Positions 5,680-13,072 of a stretch of DNA of 13,183 nt are shown piece after piece. The DNA is from Candidatus Stercoripulliclostridium pullicola (GTDB taxonomy: Bacteria; Bacillota; Clostridia; Christensenellales; DTU072). The position numbers were made by a program, and so were the translations under genes. The notes beneath the pieces are model-generated. The model did not search any database, was not told the origin of the DNA, and worked only from the letters and a program-made list of their open reading frames with translations. The stretch spans positions 1 through 13,183 of the forward strand of contig JADINF010000158.1 in the NCBI GenBank assembly GCA_017694145.1. Reading direction: 5' to 3'. How positions within the stretch are numbered: the stretch's first letter is position 1; every line of letters begins with the position of its first letter.

Positions 5680-7533
5680 ATGCAGAGAAAAAAGGAAGAT
5701 TTAGCCCGTGAAGTGCGAGCCGATTTCGACGCGCGCAGAGAAGCCCGTAAGCGCATAGAAGCTCAATGGCTCCTTAACGTGAACTTCATGCTCGGCAATC
5801 AATATTCCGTACTCGATTCCAGAGGGGAGCTTACCGAAACGGACAAGCGTTATTTCTGGCAGGAGCGCGAGGTCTATAACCATATAGCGCCGCTCATCGA
5901 AACGCGGCTTGCAAAATTCGCGCGAGTGAACTGCGCCGTTACCGTGCGCCCTTCGAGCAACGACGACGCCGACGTGAATACGGCAAGACTCTCTACGAAA
6001 ATAATAGAGGCTACCCAACAGGATAACGGTTTCGTCAAACTGTTCGGCGACGCTAACTATTGGGCGGAACTTACCGGAACGGCGTTTTACAAGGTGATAT
6101 GGGACGAGTCCGAACGCGCCGACGGAAGTATTGCCGGCGGCGTGCGGATCGCCGTTTGCCCGCCTTACGAAATATATCCCGATTCGTTGTCGGCGCAGGA
6201 TATGGACGCATGCAGGAGCATTATCCACGCAAAAGCCTATCCGGTGGCGGTGATACGCGATCTGTGGGGAACAGAAGTAGAGGCGGAGGACGTATCAGTA
6301 TTGAATTCGGACGTTGACGGCGAGTCGCTCAAGCACGGCTACGGCGCGCGCGTTTCCAAAGAGATAAAGAGCGATCACGCTATAGTCATCGAACGCTACG
6401 AGCTTCCCGATTCCGTCCGCAAGAACGGCAGACTCGTCATAGTGGCGGGCAACAAAGTCTTATACGACGGGGAACTTCCGTATGTGAACGCCGCGGACGG
6501 TAAGCGCGGATATCCTTTCGTGCGACAGGTTGCGCTGGAGCAACCCGCAAGTTTCTACGGAAGAAGCATCATCGAGCGGCTGATACCCGTTCAGCGCGCG
6601 TACAACGCCGTCAAAAACAGGAAGCACGAATTCATGAACAGGCTTTCGGCGGGCGTGCTCGCGGTGGAAGAAGGAAGCGTGGACACGGAACAGCTCGAGG
6701 AGGAAGGACTTGCACCCGGCAAAGTGGTCATTTACCGTCAAGGAAGCAACCCTCCCGTAGTGATGAGCGCGGGCACGGTACCGGGCGAATTCCGCGACGA
6801 AGAGGACAGATTGCTCTCGGAATTTCAAAGTATTTCCGGTATAAGCAATCTCCTCAACGTTTCGGGAGCGACATTGAGCGCGATAAGCGGTTACGCGCTG
6901 TCGCTCCTTCTCGAGCAGGATTACAGCCGGCTTTCGGTGACGACCGAGTCCATACGCGCCGCAGTGAAAGAGGTTTGCCGTAAGATATTGAGGCTTTACA
7001 AGCAATTCGTGGATTCGGAGCGGCTTATACGCATAAGCGGCGATAACGGCGAAGTGGAAGTGGTGGCTTTCCGCGGGTCGGGGCTCACGAGCGAAGATAT
7101 AGTGATGGAAAGCAATTCCGAAATGGTCGAAACGCCCGCCACGCGCAAGAACATGGTGCTCGAACTGCTCAAATACGGACTTCTGAGCGACGAAAACGGT
7201 AAGATAAGCAACCGCAACCGCGCCAAGATCGTCGAAATGCTGGGATTCGGGAACTGGGAAGCCGCGAAAAGCCGCGAAGAAATGCACGTACGTAAAGCGG
7301 AAATCGAGAACCTCGATATGAGTGAAGGCAAGAAGTGCGAAGTGGAAGCGGTGGACGACCACGAATTGCACGTGGAGGAGCATACGTCGTGTCTTGTATC
7401 CGGGCGCGACACGTTGAGCGAAAAAAGCAAAAAGCTGATCAACGAGCACATCAGAAGGCACAAAGTAATAGCCAGATTGGCGCTTGCCGCGGACGCGCAA
7501 AGCGCCTCACTGAATTCTGAAGAAAAGGAGTGA
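5680..7533 (+). CDS. P22-type portal protein
   Basis: A 617-residue portal, the dodecameric ring at one capsid vertex that docks the terminase and later the neck. GGAGG at 5671-5675 fixes the start. Features typical of the P22-like portal family are visible: an N-terminal helical segment leading to FMLGNQYSV (about 36-44), VYNHIAPLIETRLAKF (about 65-80), the WAELTGTAFYKVIWD strand (128-142), the wing/stem region with YGRSIIERLIPVQRAYNAVKNR (near 293), and a C-terminal section with DDHELHVEEHTSCL then LINEHIRRHK, a pattern common at the end of these portals. The length fits podovirus-type portals (600-720) better than the shorter HK97-type. It follows the large terminase by nine bases and its stop precedes the scaffold gene by five bases, the standard order terL, portal, scaffold, capsid. 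Confidence 0.92.
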   Translation: MQRKKEDLAREVRADFDARREARKRIEAQWLLNVNFMLGNQYSVLDSRGELTETDKRYFWQEREVYNHIAPLIETRLAKFARVNCAVTVRPSSNDDADVNTARLSTKIIEATQQDNGFVKLFGDANYWAELTGTAFYKVIWDESERADGSIAGGVRIAVCPPYEIYPDSLSAQDMDACRSIIHAKAYPVAVIRDLWGTEVEAEDVSVLNSDVDGESLKHGYGARVSKEIKSDHAIVIERYELPDSVRKNGRLVIVAGNKVLYDGELPYVNAADGKRGYPFVRQVALEQPASFYGRSIIERLIPVQRAYNAVKNRKHEFMNRLSAGVLAVEEGSVDTEQLEEEGLAPGKVVIYRQGSNPPVVMSAGTVPGEFRDEEDRLLSEFQSISGISNLLNVSGATLSAISGYALSLLLEQDYSRLSVTTESIRAAVKEVCRKILRLYKQFVDSERLIRISGDNGEVEVVAFRGSGLTSEDIVMESNSEMVETPATRKNMVLELLKYGLLSDENGKISNRNRAKIVEMLGFGNWEAAKSREEMHVRKAEIENLDMSEGKKCEVEAVDDHELHVEEHTSCLVSGRDTLSEKSKKLINEHIRRHKVIARLALAADAQSASLNSEEKE

Positions 7534-7538
7534 CATAA

Positions 7539-8132
7539 ATGGAAAAACAAGATCTGAAAGAGCAAACACAATCAAGCCCCGCGAAGAGCGACAAGGCGGA
7601 CGGTGCCTCTTACGGTAAATTCAAGACCGGAGAAGACCTGTTGAACGCTTACAATGCGTTGGAAGCTGAATTCACAAGGAGATCCCAACGCATCAAGGAG
7701 CTCGAAGGCGCGCTGAACGCGAGAACGGAATCCGACAAATGGGCGGACAAAGTTAAAGCGCTCGGCGAAAAATATCCCGTAGCGCGCAATTTAGGCAAAG
7801 AGCTTACCGCATATCTCGAGAAGAACGAAAGTCTGATAGCGGAAGACGACTGTCTTGAAAAAGCTCTCTTATGCGTACTTGCAGAACGCTATGATGCACA
7901 AGAAAACGGGAATTCTCCTACCGGAAGCGTTGAGCGCGAAGCGGATCCGGCTACATCCGCAGGTGCGGCTAACGAAAAAACAGAAGCGACGGAAAAAGTT
8001 TCCGCTCAACGCAGAACGCCCGTGATCCCGGTCGGCGGAGGGGAAATACCCATCGTGCCCACTATCCGCATTTCGACGGTCAACGAAGCGGGTAAAATGG
8101 CGATGGAAATACTCAAACCTAAAGGAGAATAA
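7539..8132 (+). CDS. Capsid scaffolding protein
   Basis: A 197-residue, highly charged and largely helical protein immediately upstream of the major capsid gene. The N-terminal part contains YGKFKTGEDLLNAYNALEAE followed by FTRRSQRIKELEGAL, a signature I associate with scaffold proteins of phages infecting Bacillota; it probably forms a coiled coil (about 30-65). The middle is low complexity (Ala, Glu, Thr, Ser; 125-160) and the C-terminus (RRTPVIPVGGGEIPIVP onward) is likely the capsid-contacting end. It would guide assembly of coat subunits into a prohead and leave before or during packaging. AAGGAG lies eight bases before the ATG; the capsid gene starts three bases after its stop. No protease gene or protease motif is visible, so removal may be without cleavage as in P22. 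Confidence 0.85.
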   Translation: MEKQDLKEQTQSSPAKSDKADGASYGKFKTGEDLLNAYNALEAEFTRRSQRIKELEGALNARTESDKWADKVKALGEKYPVARNLGKELTAYLEKNESLIAEDDCLEKALLCVLAERYDAQENGNSPTGSVEREADPATSAGAANEKTEATEKVSAQRRTPVIPVGGGEIPIVPTIRISTVNEAGKMAMEILKPKGE

Positions 8133-8135
8133 AGA

Positions 8136-9323
8136 ATGCTGACTATTGAATCAGTAGATCAAGTACTTAAATCGTACTATCTGGACGCGATATGCACTCA
8201 GCTCAACAGCGGTATAAGTCCGTTTTATTCGGCGATCGAGAAAACCGCCGCGCTTATCAGCGGTAAAGACGCGATAGTGCCCGTTGAACTCGGCATATCC
8301 GGCGGACTCGGCACTACCGAAGAAGCGGGAGAATTGCCCGTTTCGGCGGCGGCTTTGCGCGAATGTCTTACCGTACCGCTCCGTAACATTTACGGCGTGA
8401 TAGACGTGAGCGACAAGCTTCTGCGCGCCAACCGCGACAATGCGTCCGGGCTCGTGAGCGTATTGAACACCGAGATACAGATGATGATACGTTCGGCGCA
8501 GTTCAATCTGAACAGAATGATGTGGGGTAACGGCGACGGTCTGCTCGGCGTAATAGCCGAGCGTACCGAGCAAACCGCCAATCCGCACGAATTCAAGGTG
8601 GAGGACGCGCGCAAGCTTACCGCCGGCATGTGTATAGACATCATGCGCGATAATACGCCGGTATACTCCAACGTGCGTATAACCGACGTGGACTATATCA
8701 ACGATATATTCACGATAGAGGTTATTTCGGTAGCGGGGCACGAGGACGCCGCCGCAGGCGACAAGATATATATGCAAAAGTCCAAAGGACACGAAGTCAA
8801 CGGCGTGCCGTATCTTTTCTATAACCTCAGCAGCGACTATTACGGATTGCCCAAGCTTTATGCGCCCGGCATAGAGCCGTGCGTAAAGGATCTTAACGCC
8901 GAACTTTCTCTCGAGGCCATGCAGGAATTTTTCGACGGTATATCGATGCGCTCCGCAATACCTACGAATATGATCGTATGTTCGCTCAAAACGCGCAGGC
9001 AGTACCTCAATCAGCTCATGCTCACGAGAACGAATATCGACTATCTCAACCTCGACGGCGGCTTCAAAACGCTTGCGTTCAACGGCGTGCCCGTATGCGG
9101 GGAGAGATTTGTCGAGGACGGCTCGATGTATTACCTCAACACGGACGCCTTCAAGCTTGTCCAACTGTGCGACTGGGAATGGTTGCAGGGAGATAACGGC
9201 TCGATACTCAATCAGATCGACCGTAAAGCGGTATATACCGCGACTCTCGTAAAATACGCCAACCTCGTTTCCACATATCCCCGCGCGCAGGGAGTAATGC
9301 AGGGCATCACCGATCCCGCGTAA
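8136..9323 (+). CDS. Major capsid protein, HK97-fold type
   Basis: A 395-residue coat protein with a good AAAGGAG ribosome binding site. The N-terminal region (1-45) is helical; residues 45-80 (IVPVELGISGGLGTTEEAG and following) resemble the extended E-loop; 85-140 (YGVIDVSDKLLRANR, then the long helix NTEIQMMIRSAQFNLNRMMW) is the spine helix of the P-domain. Residues about 141-222 form a beta-rich section (EFKVEDARKLTAGMCIDIM, VRITDVDYINDIFTIEVIS) that looks like an inserted small barrel, as in P22-type coats with an I-domain. The remainder includes a helix (SLEAMQEFFDGISMRS) and an A-domain-like end. It would form the icosahedral shell with the scaffold encoded before it. A strong hairpin follows the gene, which may protect its mRNA. 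The long minus-strand frame is a shadow. Confidence 0.92.
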   Translation: MLTIESVDQVLKSYYLDAICTQLNSGISPFYSAIEKTAALISGKDAIVPVELGISGGLGTTEEAGELPVSAAALRECLTVPLRNIYGVIDVSDKLLRANRDNASGLVSVLNTEIQMMIRSAQFNLNRMMWGNGDGLLGVIAERTEQTANPHEFKVEDARKLTAGMCIDIMRDNTPVYSNVRITDVDYINDIFTIEVISVAGHEDAAAGDKIYMQKSKGHEVNGVPYLFYNLSSDYYGLPKLYAPGIEPCVKDLNAELSLEAMQEFFDGISMRSAIPTNMIVCSLKTRRQYLNQLMLTRTNIDYLNLDGGFKTLAFNGVPVCGERFVEDGSMYYLNTDAFKLVQLCDWEWLQGDNGSILNQIDRKAVYTATLVKYANLVSTYPRAQGVMQGITDPA

Positions 9324-9377
9324 AGGAGGGGGCTTTGCGGCGTGCGGCAAGCAATGCCGTTCGGATCAAATATACGG

Positions 9378-9402
9378 CGGAGCCCGCGCATAGCGGGCTC
9401 CG
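9378..9402. repeat. GC-rich hairpin after the capsid gene
   Basis: CGGAGCCCGC (9378-9387) pairs perfectly with GCGGGCTCCG (9393-9402) around a five-base loop. No T run follows, so complete termination is unlikely; the AAAGGAG of the next gene begins five bases later. An mRNA-stabilising or attenuating role, giving more capsid than neck protein, is plausible. A weaker five-base stem (CGGCA/TGCCG) lies just upstream. Confidence 0.7.
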
Positions 9403-9417
9403 TCAAAGGAGAATTAT

Positions 9418-9951
9418 ATGAAATTGAGCGAAATATTGACGAGAGCGGCGGCTATAACAGGGCTCGACGACGTGAGCGTAAGCGTTCCGAGCGTAACGCT
9501 TACCAAGCTGACGGACTGCGCCAATACCGTATATTCGGAACTGGTGCTGGAACATATACCGCTGAAGAACAAAGAAGATATAACATTTACGGGCGGCAAA
9601 GCGTTTTACTCCGACTTCCGCTACAGAGTGCGCGAAGTTTTGAGCGTTAAAGTGCGCGGCGTCAAAACCCCGTTCGTAATGTATCCCGCGTATGTGGAAG
9701 CGGAAGGCGCGGAAGGAGGTGCGGAGGTCGAATACCTTTTCCATCCCGGTACGCTCGAAGCAGACGACGATGTCATACTTCCCCCGCAGTTCAGCGAATA
9801 CGTGATGGCGATAGGGGTGGCTTCCGAGTATTACTATAGGCTCGGATATATCGAGGAAGCGGAGTTCTATAAGGCGCGTTTCGATAACGCGGTATATAAT
9901 CTTTCGAGGAGATTGAAGTCCTTCCGTATCCCTCCGAGGAGGTTCGTATGA
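9418..9951 (+). CDS. Head-tail connector / adaptor-like protein
   Basis: A 177-residue protein directly after the capsid gene, where adaptor proteins (gp6-like, or P22 gp4-like without muramidase) are encoded. It starts with a helix (MKLSEILTRAAAITGL), has a second helix around LTDCANTVYSELVLEHIPL, a beta-rich middle (about 50-110, with VREVLSVKVRGVKTPFVMYP), and a C-terminal helical part with YVMAIGVASEYYYRLGYIEEAEFY and a basic end. This helix-beta-helix pattern matches connector proteins that seat below the portal. The start at 9418 has AAAGGAG upstream. Its stop overlaps the next ATG as ATGA, and the GAGGAGG for the next gene lies within its last codons. Assignment rests on position and fold impression only; a different frame starting at a GTG at 9342 was rejected. 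Confidence 0.68.
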   Translation: MKLSEILTRAAAITGLDDVSVSVPSVTLTKLTDCANTVYSELVLEHIPLKNKEDITFTGGKAFYSDFRYRVREVLSVKVRGVKTPFVMYPAYVEAEGAEGGAEVEYLFHPGTLEADDDVILPPQFSEYVMAIGVASEYYYRLGYIEEAEFYKARFDNAVYNLSRRLKSFRIPPRRFV

Positions 9952-11459
9952 TAGGTCGGTTGCGCAGAGAAGCAGTGCCTTCAGTACGTCGCTCAAGATA
10001 CGATATCAACCATTTCAAAGGTGTGGACGCAGATACTCCCGAAGATTCGTTATCGATAAATTATTGTAGCTATGGCTACAATATCAGATTATACGGCGGC
10101 GAATTGTCGCAATCTTTCGGAGTGGGGGACGCGCGTTATACCGCGGGCGGCAACGAAGTGGAGCTGCCGCTATTGGACATTCAGGGACAGAAGATACGCA
10201 GGATGCACCATTACGTTCGTTACGACAGGGCTACCGGCGAAACGCAGGACGAGCTCATAGTATTCGGGACCCTGCATCATTATTTCCGCTGTCCGCTCAC
10301 GTATACGGGAGAGTTTACTTATTTCCTCGGCGTTCATAACGATTCGGACGAAACGGATTTCATCAATTACTACATGAACGAGAAGGACTGTTGTCTGATT
10401 TTCGCGGGTTCAGGAGGAATGTATATATACGACGGCACCGAAGAATACGCCGAGTATCCCGACGTGCCGGGAATGTCCAGCGTGTGCATGCATTACGACC
10501 GGGTATTCGGAGTGAGCACCGATAAACCCGATACCATATATTTCAGCGCTCCGCTCAAGCCTTACGAATTTTCGCCCGAGGCGGGCGGGGGATCGATAAG
10601 CCTTATGGACGAAGGCGGAAAAATACTCAAAATAGTTTCTTTCAAGAACTATATCTACATTTTCCGCGAGTATTCCGTCTACAGGCTCACCGCCTATATC
10701 GACCCTACGGAATATTCGTTGGCGCGGGTCTTCACCGCAAAAGACAAGATACGCACCGACACGATTGCTTCCGACTATTCGATGATGGTGTTCGTTTCCG
10801 GTAACGAAATGTATTCTTTCGACGGTTACGACGTCAAGAAATTCTTCCCGAAAGTTGCTCCGCTCATAGAGGACGCTTCGCGCGCCGCGGGTTGCATATT
10901 CGGGAACCGCTATTACCTCGCCGCGAAAATGAAGATCGAAGGCGACACGCTTGTGGGAGACGAGTGTCCTCCCGGACTGGGAATCGCCGTAAACAACGCG
11001 ATTTTCGCGTTCGATCTGTATTCGGACGGTACGGATATCGTTCGGGGCGTGGACGTTATAGGTTTCCTGGGGGTCACCAACAGCGTAATGCAAAAGCTTT
11101 TCCTGCGTTTCGGCAACAACAGGGGCGTTCTCGTGGGCATGGTCAACGATTCGGGCAAGCTTTTCACTTTGCCGCTTCACAAGCATTGGCGCAGTCCGAA
11201 GTCGAACCTCGGCGAAATCGCCGACTCCAAGATCGTTCGCAGATTATACATTTACAGCCTGCACGACGTAGACGTCACTCTGATAGCGGACGACAACGTC
11301 GTTACGCGCAAAATGAAAGGCTCCGCAAAGGCTTCCTGCGCCGCATTCAACGCCAAAGGCGACGGATTTGCGTTGCAGATAGATTCCGACGCGGAGAAGC
11401 TGTCGGTAAGCGAAGTGCAGATATTACTCGACGTAAACGGGAGGTACAATGCAGACTGA
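9948..11459 (+). CDS. P22 gp10-like neck / DNA-stabilisation protein
   Basis: A 503-residue, beta-rich protein. After a basic N-terminus the sequence shows repeated short strand units such as ELIVFGTLHHYFRC, CCLIFAGSGGMYIYDG, VFGVSTDKPDTIYFSAP, ILKIVSFKNYIYIFREYSVY and MMVFVSGNEMYSFDGYDVKKF. This blade-like pattern fits the beta-propeller of podovirus stabilisation/tail-hub proteins (P22 gp10 family), which close the portal after packaging and carry the tail needle or spikes. The stretch around TDKPDTIYFSAPLKPYEF is typical of such proteins. Its position after the connector agrees. A GAGGAGG site and a four-base overlap with the upstream gene fix the start; CCTC at 9931-9934 can pair with GAGG inside that site, suggesting coupling-dependent translation. 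It overlaps the next small gene by 11 bases. Confidence 0.72.
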   Translation: MIGRLRREAVPSVRRSRYDINHFKGVDADTPEDSLSINYCSYGYNIRLYGGELSQSFGVGDARYTAGGNEVELPLLDIQGQKIRRMHHYVRYDRATGETQDELIVFGTLHHYFRCPLTYTGEFTYFLGVHNDSDETDFINYYMNEKDCCLIFAGSGGMYIYDGTEEYAEYPDVPGMSSVCMHYDRVFGVSTDKPDTIYFSAPLKPYEFSPEAGGGSISLMDEGGKILKIVSFKNYIYIFREYSVYRLTAYIDPTEYSLARVFTAKDKIRTDTIASDYSMMVFVSGNEMYSFDGYDVKKFFPKVAPLIEDASRAAGCIFGNRYYLAAKMKIEGDTLVGDECPPGLGIAVNNAIFAFDLYSDGTDIVRGVDVIGFLGVTNSVMQKLFLRFGNNRGVLVGMVNDSGKLFTLPLHKHWRSPKSNLGEIADSKIVRRLYIYSLHDVDVTLIADDNVVTRKMKGSAKASCAAFNAKGDGFALQIDSDAEKLSVSEVQILLDVNGRYNAD

Positions 11460-11577
11460 TTACATTATCGAACTTTTACAGGACCTTACGGCAAGGATCG
11501 TGAGCCTTACCCGCAAGGTAGACGCGCTTACAGCGTTGTGTTCCGCGCAGAATTCGGGAGGTACGGGCAATGGCTGA
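11449..11577 (+). CDS. 42-residue nested phage micro-protein, helical
   Basis: A small open frame with ATG at 11449 and TGA at 11575-11577. GGGAGG at 11439-11444 gives an ideal ribosome binding site five bases ahead. It overlaps the preceding gene by 11 bases and the following gene by eight, and those overlaps fill what would otherwise be a 110-base gap. The residues MQTDYIIELLQDLTARIVSL, then TRKVDALTALC, have heptad-like spacing of Ile/Leu/Val, so a short coiled coil of about 30 residues followed by a flexible Ser/Gly/Asn tail. Function unknown; a small structural or assembly factor is possible. The precise coupling on both sides makes it more likely to be real than chance. Confidence 0.68.
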   Translation: MQTDYIIELLQDLTARIVSLTRKVDALTALCSAQNSGGTGNG

Positions 11578-12649
11578 GAATAAAATTAAAGAAAAAGCGG
11601 ACGAAATACTCGAAAAGATCAAAAAAGCTTTCCGTAATTTCGGATATAAGCTTTCGGGAACGGAGCCCGACGAGGGCGACACCACCGATTTCGGGCTTTC
11701 GGATGCGCAAAATTCTTACGATCTCGGCGTGCGCGAAGAACTGATCGAAAAGCTACGGGAGATGGAAGCGCAATATCAGGCGAACAAGACCGGCGTGACC
11801 TTTCCCGATCCGGAGGAGAGCATACCGCCTTCGCTCAACGAAAAACCGATAGATTACGTCGGTAAAACGGAGGAGGAAATAGTATCCGAAGCGGAAACGG
11901 CGTTGAAACCCGGTTATACGGAGGACGTCAACGCCGCTACGGAGAAGTATCAGACTTCCACCGATAAGCTCGAAAACCAGCGGGCGGAACTCGAAGCCGA
12001 AGAAGCTCAGAATAAGCGAGAGCTCGAGGCTTCCACGGCTGAAGCGCACCGCGAATACACCGGCGACATGATATTGCAGGGGCTTGTCAATTCGTCGATA
12101 ATGAGTTACGGAAACGAACTCATAGAACGAGCAGGCGCGGAAGCCAAGGCGTATTACGACAAGACCTACGATATCAAGTACAACGAGATACGCGACAAGA
12201 TAACGGAAGCGGAAACCGTTTACAATAACGCTTTACGCGAATACGACCTCAATTACGCCGCCGATCTGGAGGCGAAGATAGCGAAGCTCCGTAGCGAAGA
12301 GGAAGCGCGCGTCAAGGAGATCAACGAGTATAACCGAAAACTCGCGGAGAGGGAGGCGGCTTATCAGCAGGAGAGGGCTGCGTTACTCGAAGAAATGCAA
12401 CGCGAACGCGCCGACGCCATAATGGACGCCGCCGTGAAAGAGATAGAATTCGAGCGCGTCAACGGGGTGAGCGCGGAGAAGCAGGCGGAATACGCCAAGC
12501 GTATCGAAACCGCCAAAGAGTTTTATAACGGTTATACCAAAACTCAGGCGCATTATATGTTGTTGTTGTCGGCGGACGAACTCATGACTTTGCTCGGCTC
12601 GCAGAACTATCTTGCGCTCATCAACTGGAATATGATGAGGAGCGAATGA
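11570..12649 (+). CDS. Large coiled-coil virion protein, candidate ejection/internal protein
   Basis: A 359-residue, very charged protein with GGGAGG eight bases before the ATG. Long helices with heptad character lie at about 55-72, 120-165 (EKYQTSTDKLENQRAELEAE and on) and 205-320 (ITEAETVYNNALREYDLNYA and ARVKEINEYNRKLAEREAAY). Between them is a less charged segment, GDMILQGLVNSSIMSYGNEL (about 165-184), that could be an amphipathic or membrane-active helix. The C-terminus (HYMLLLSADELMTLLGSQNY) is more hydrophobic. There is no signal peptide and no fibre- or spike-like repeat. In P22-like phages the slot after gp10 is used for the needle and for internal proteins injected with DNA; a coiled-coil needle or an ejection protein are both possible. 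I do not recognise a family. Confidence 0.7.
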   Translation: MAENKIKEKADEILEKIKKAFRNFGYKLSGTEPDEGDTTDFGLSDAQNSYDLGVREELIEKLREMEAQYQANKTGVTFPDPEESIPPSLNEKPIDYVGKTEEEIVSEAETALKPGYTEDVNAATEKYQTSTDKLENQRAELEAEEAQNKRELEASTAEAHREYTGDMILQGLVNSSIMSYGNELIERAGAEAKAYYDKTYDIKYNEIRDKITEAETVYNNALREYDLNYAADLEAKIAKLRSEEEARVKEINEYNRKLAEREAAYQQERAALLEEMQRERADAIMDAAVKEIEFERVNGVSAEKQAEYAKRIETAKEFYNGYTKTQAHYMLLLSADELMTLLGSQNYLALINWNMMRSE

Positions 12650-12650
12650 T

Positions 12651-12884
12651 ATGGAACTTAAACGATTGAACGTCAGAGTGCGTTGCGACAACGGCGCCTG
12701 CCGCAACGACGCCGATTATGCGGTGAAGCGTTCCGGCACTCCCGTGACCCGCGAACTTCATTTATGCGCGGACTGTCTTGCCGCCATAGCCGGGCTGTAC
12801 GAACGGAGCGCGGGGAAAAAGGGGAGCGGAACCAAGAAAAAAGGAGGCAAAAATGTGGGAACAAATATGGGAGACCGCGATTAA
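12651..12884 (+). CDS. Small zinc-ribbon-like protein with basic tail
   Basis: A 77-residue protein with four cysteines arranged CX4C (12, 17) and CX2C (39, 42), separated by 21 residues, as in a small zinc ribbon or knuckle. The C-terminal third is a Lys/Gly-rich basic tail (about 54-70). The ATG at 12651 lies one base after the upstream stop, with GAGGAG about ten bases ahead. Its end overlaps the holin gene by 32 bases, and its Lys/Gly codons also supply the AAGGAGG of that gene, so the tail composition may partly reflect the regulatory sequence. A nucleic-acid-binding or regulatory role is possible; position does not tell more. Confidence 0.68.
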   Translation: MELKRLNVRVRCDNGACRNDADYAVKRSGTPVTRELHLCADCLAAIAGLYERSAGKKGSGTKKKGGKNVGTNMGDRD

Positions 12885-13056
12885 CAGCGGTTTATGGGCG
12901 ATGTTGTTCGTCGCGCTGTTCGTTCTGCAGATAAAGGACAGCAAGGCGCGCGAGGAAAAATATCAGAATCTCATCAATTCTCTCGCCGAAAAACTCGAAA
13001 TAGTCGAAATAATAAAAGACGATATCGAGGAGATCAAGGAGATCGTCAAGAAATAG
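12853..13056 (+). CDS. BhlA/UviB-like holin
   Basis: A 67-residue protein of the usual length for the BhlA/UviB family. Residues about 9-27 (INSGLWAMLFVALFVLQI) form the single membrane helix with a short N-terminal acidic/aromatic start (MWEQIWE), followed by a charged coiled coil with the family-like ending EKLEIVEIIKDDIEEIKEIV. Such proteins permeabilise the membrane for phage lysis or bacteriocin release; UviB is the UV-inducible member from Clostridium perfringens. AAGGAGG sits about seven bases before the ATG. It is the last gene before the terminator. No endolysin accompanies it in the window, which is unusual, as holin and lysin are normally adjacent. Confidence 0.87.
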   Translation: MWEQIWETAINSGLWAMLFVALFVLQIKDSKAREEKYQNLINSLAEKLEIVEIIKDDIEEIKEIVKK

Positions 13057-13072
13057 GCGGGGAAAATAAGGG

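Noticed and set aside
6460..7500. 346-residue minus-strand frame opposite the portal gene
   Set aside because: Low-complexity Phe/His/Val shadow; portal motifs lie on the plus strand.
8151..9350. 399-residue minus-strand frame opposite the capsid gene
   Set aside because: His/Arg/Tyr-rich shadow with no start signals; the capsid call on the plus strand is strong.
9342..9650. 102-residue GTG-start frame overlapping the connector gene
   Set aside because: It follows an AGGAGG but at a long spacing, and the protein is an Arg-rich shadow of the 9418 frame. The nearby 28-codon TTG frame is kept only as a low-confidence observation.
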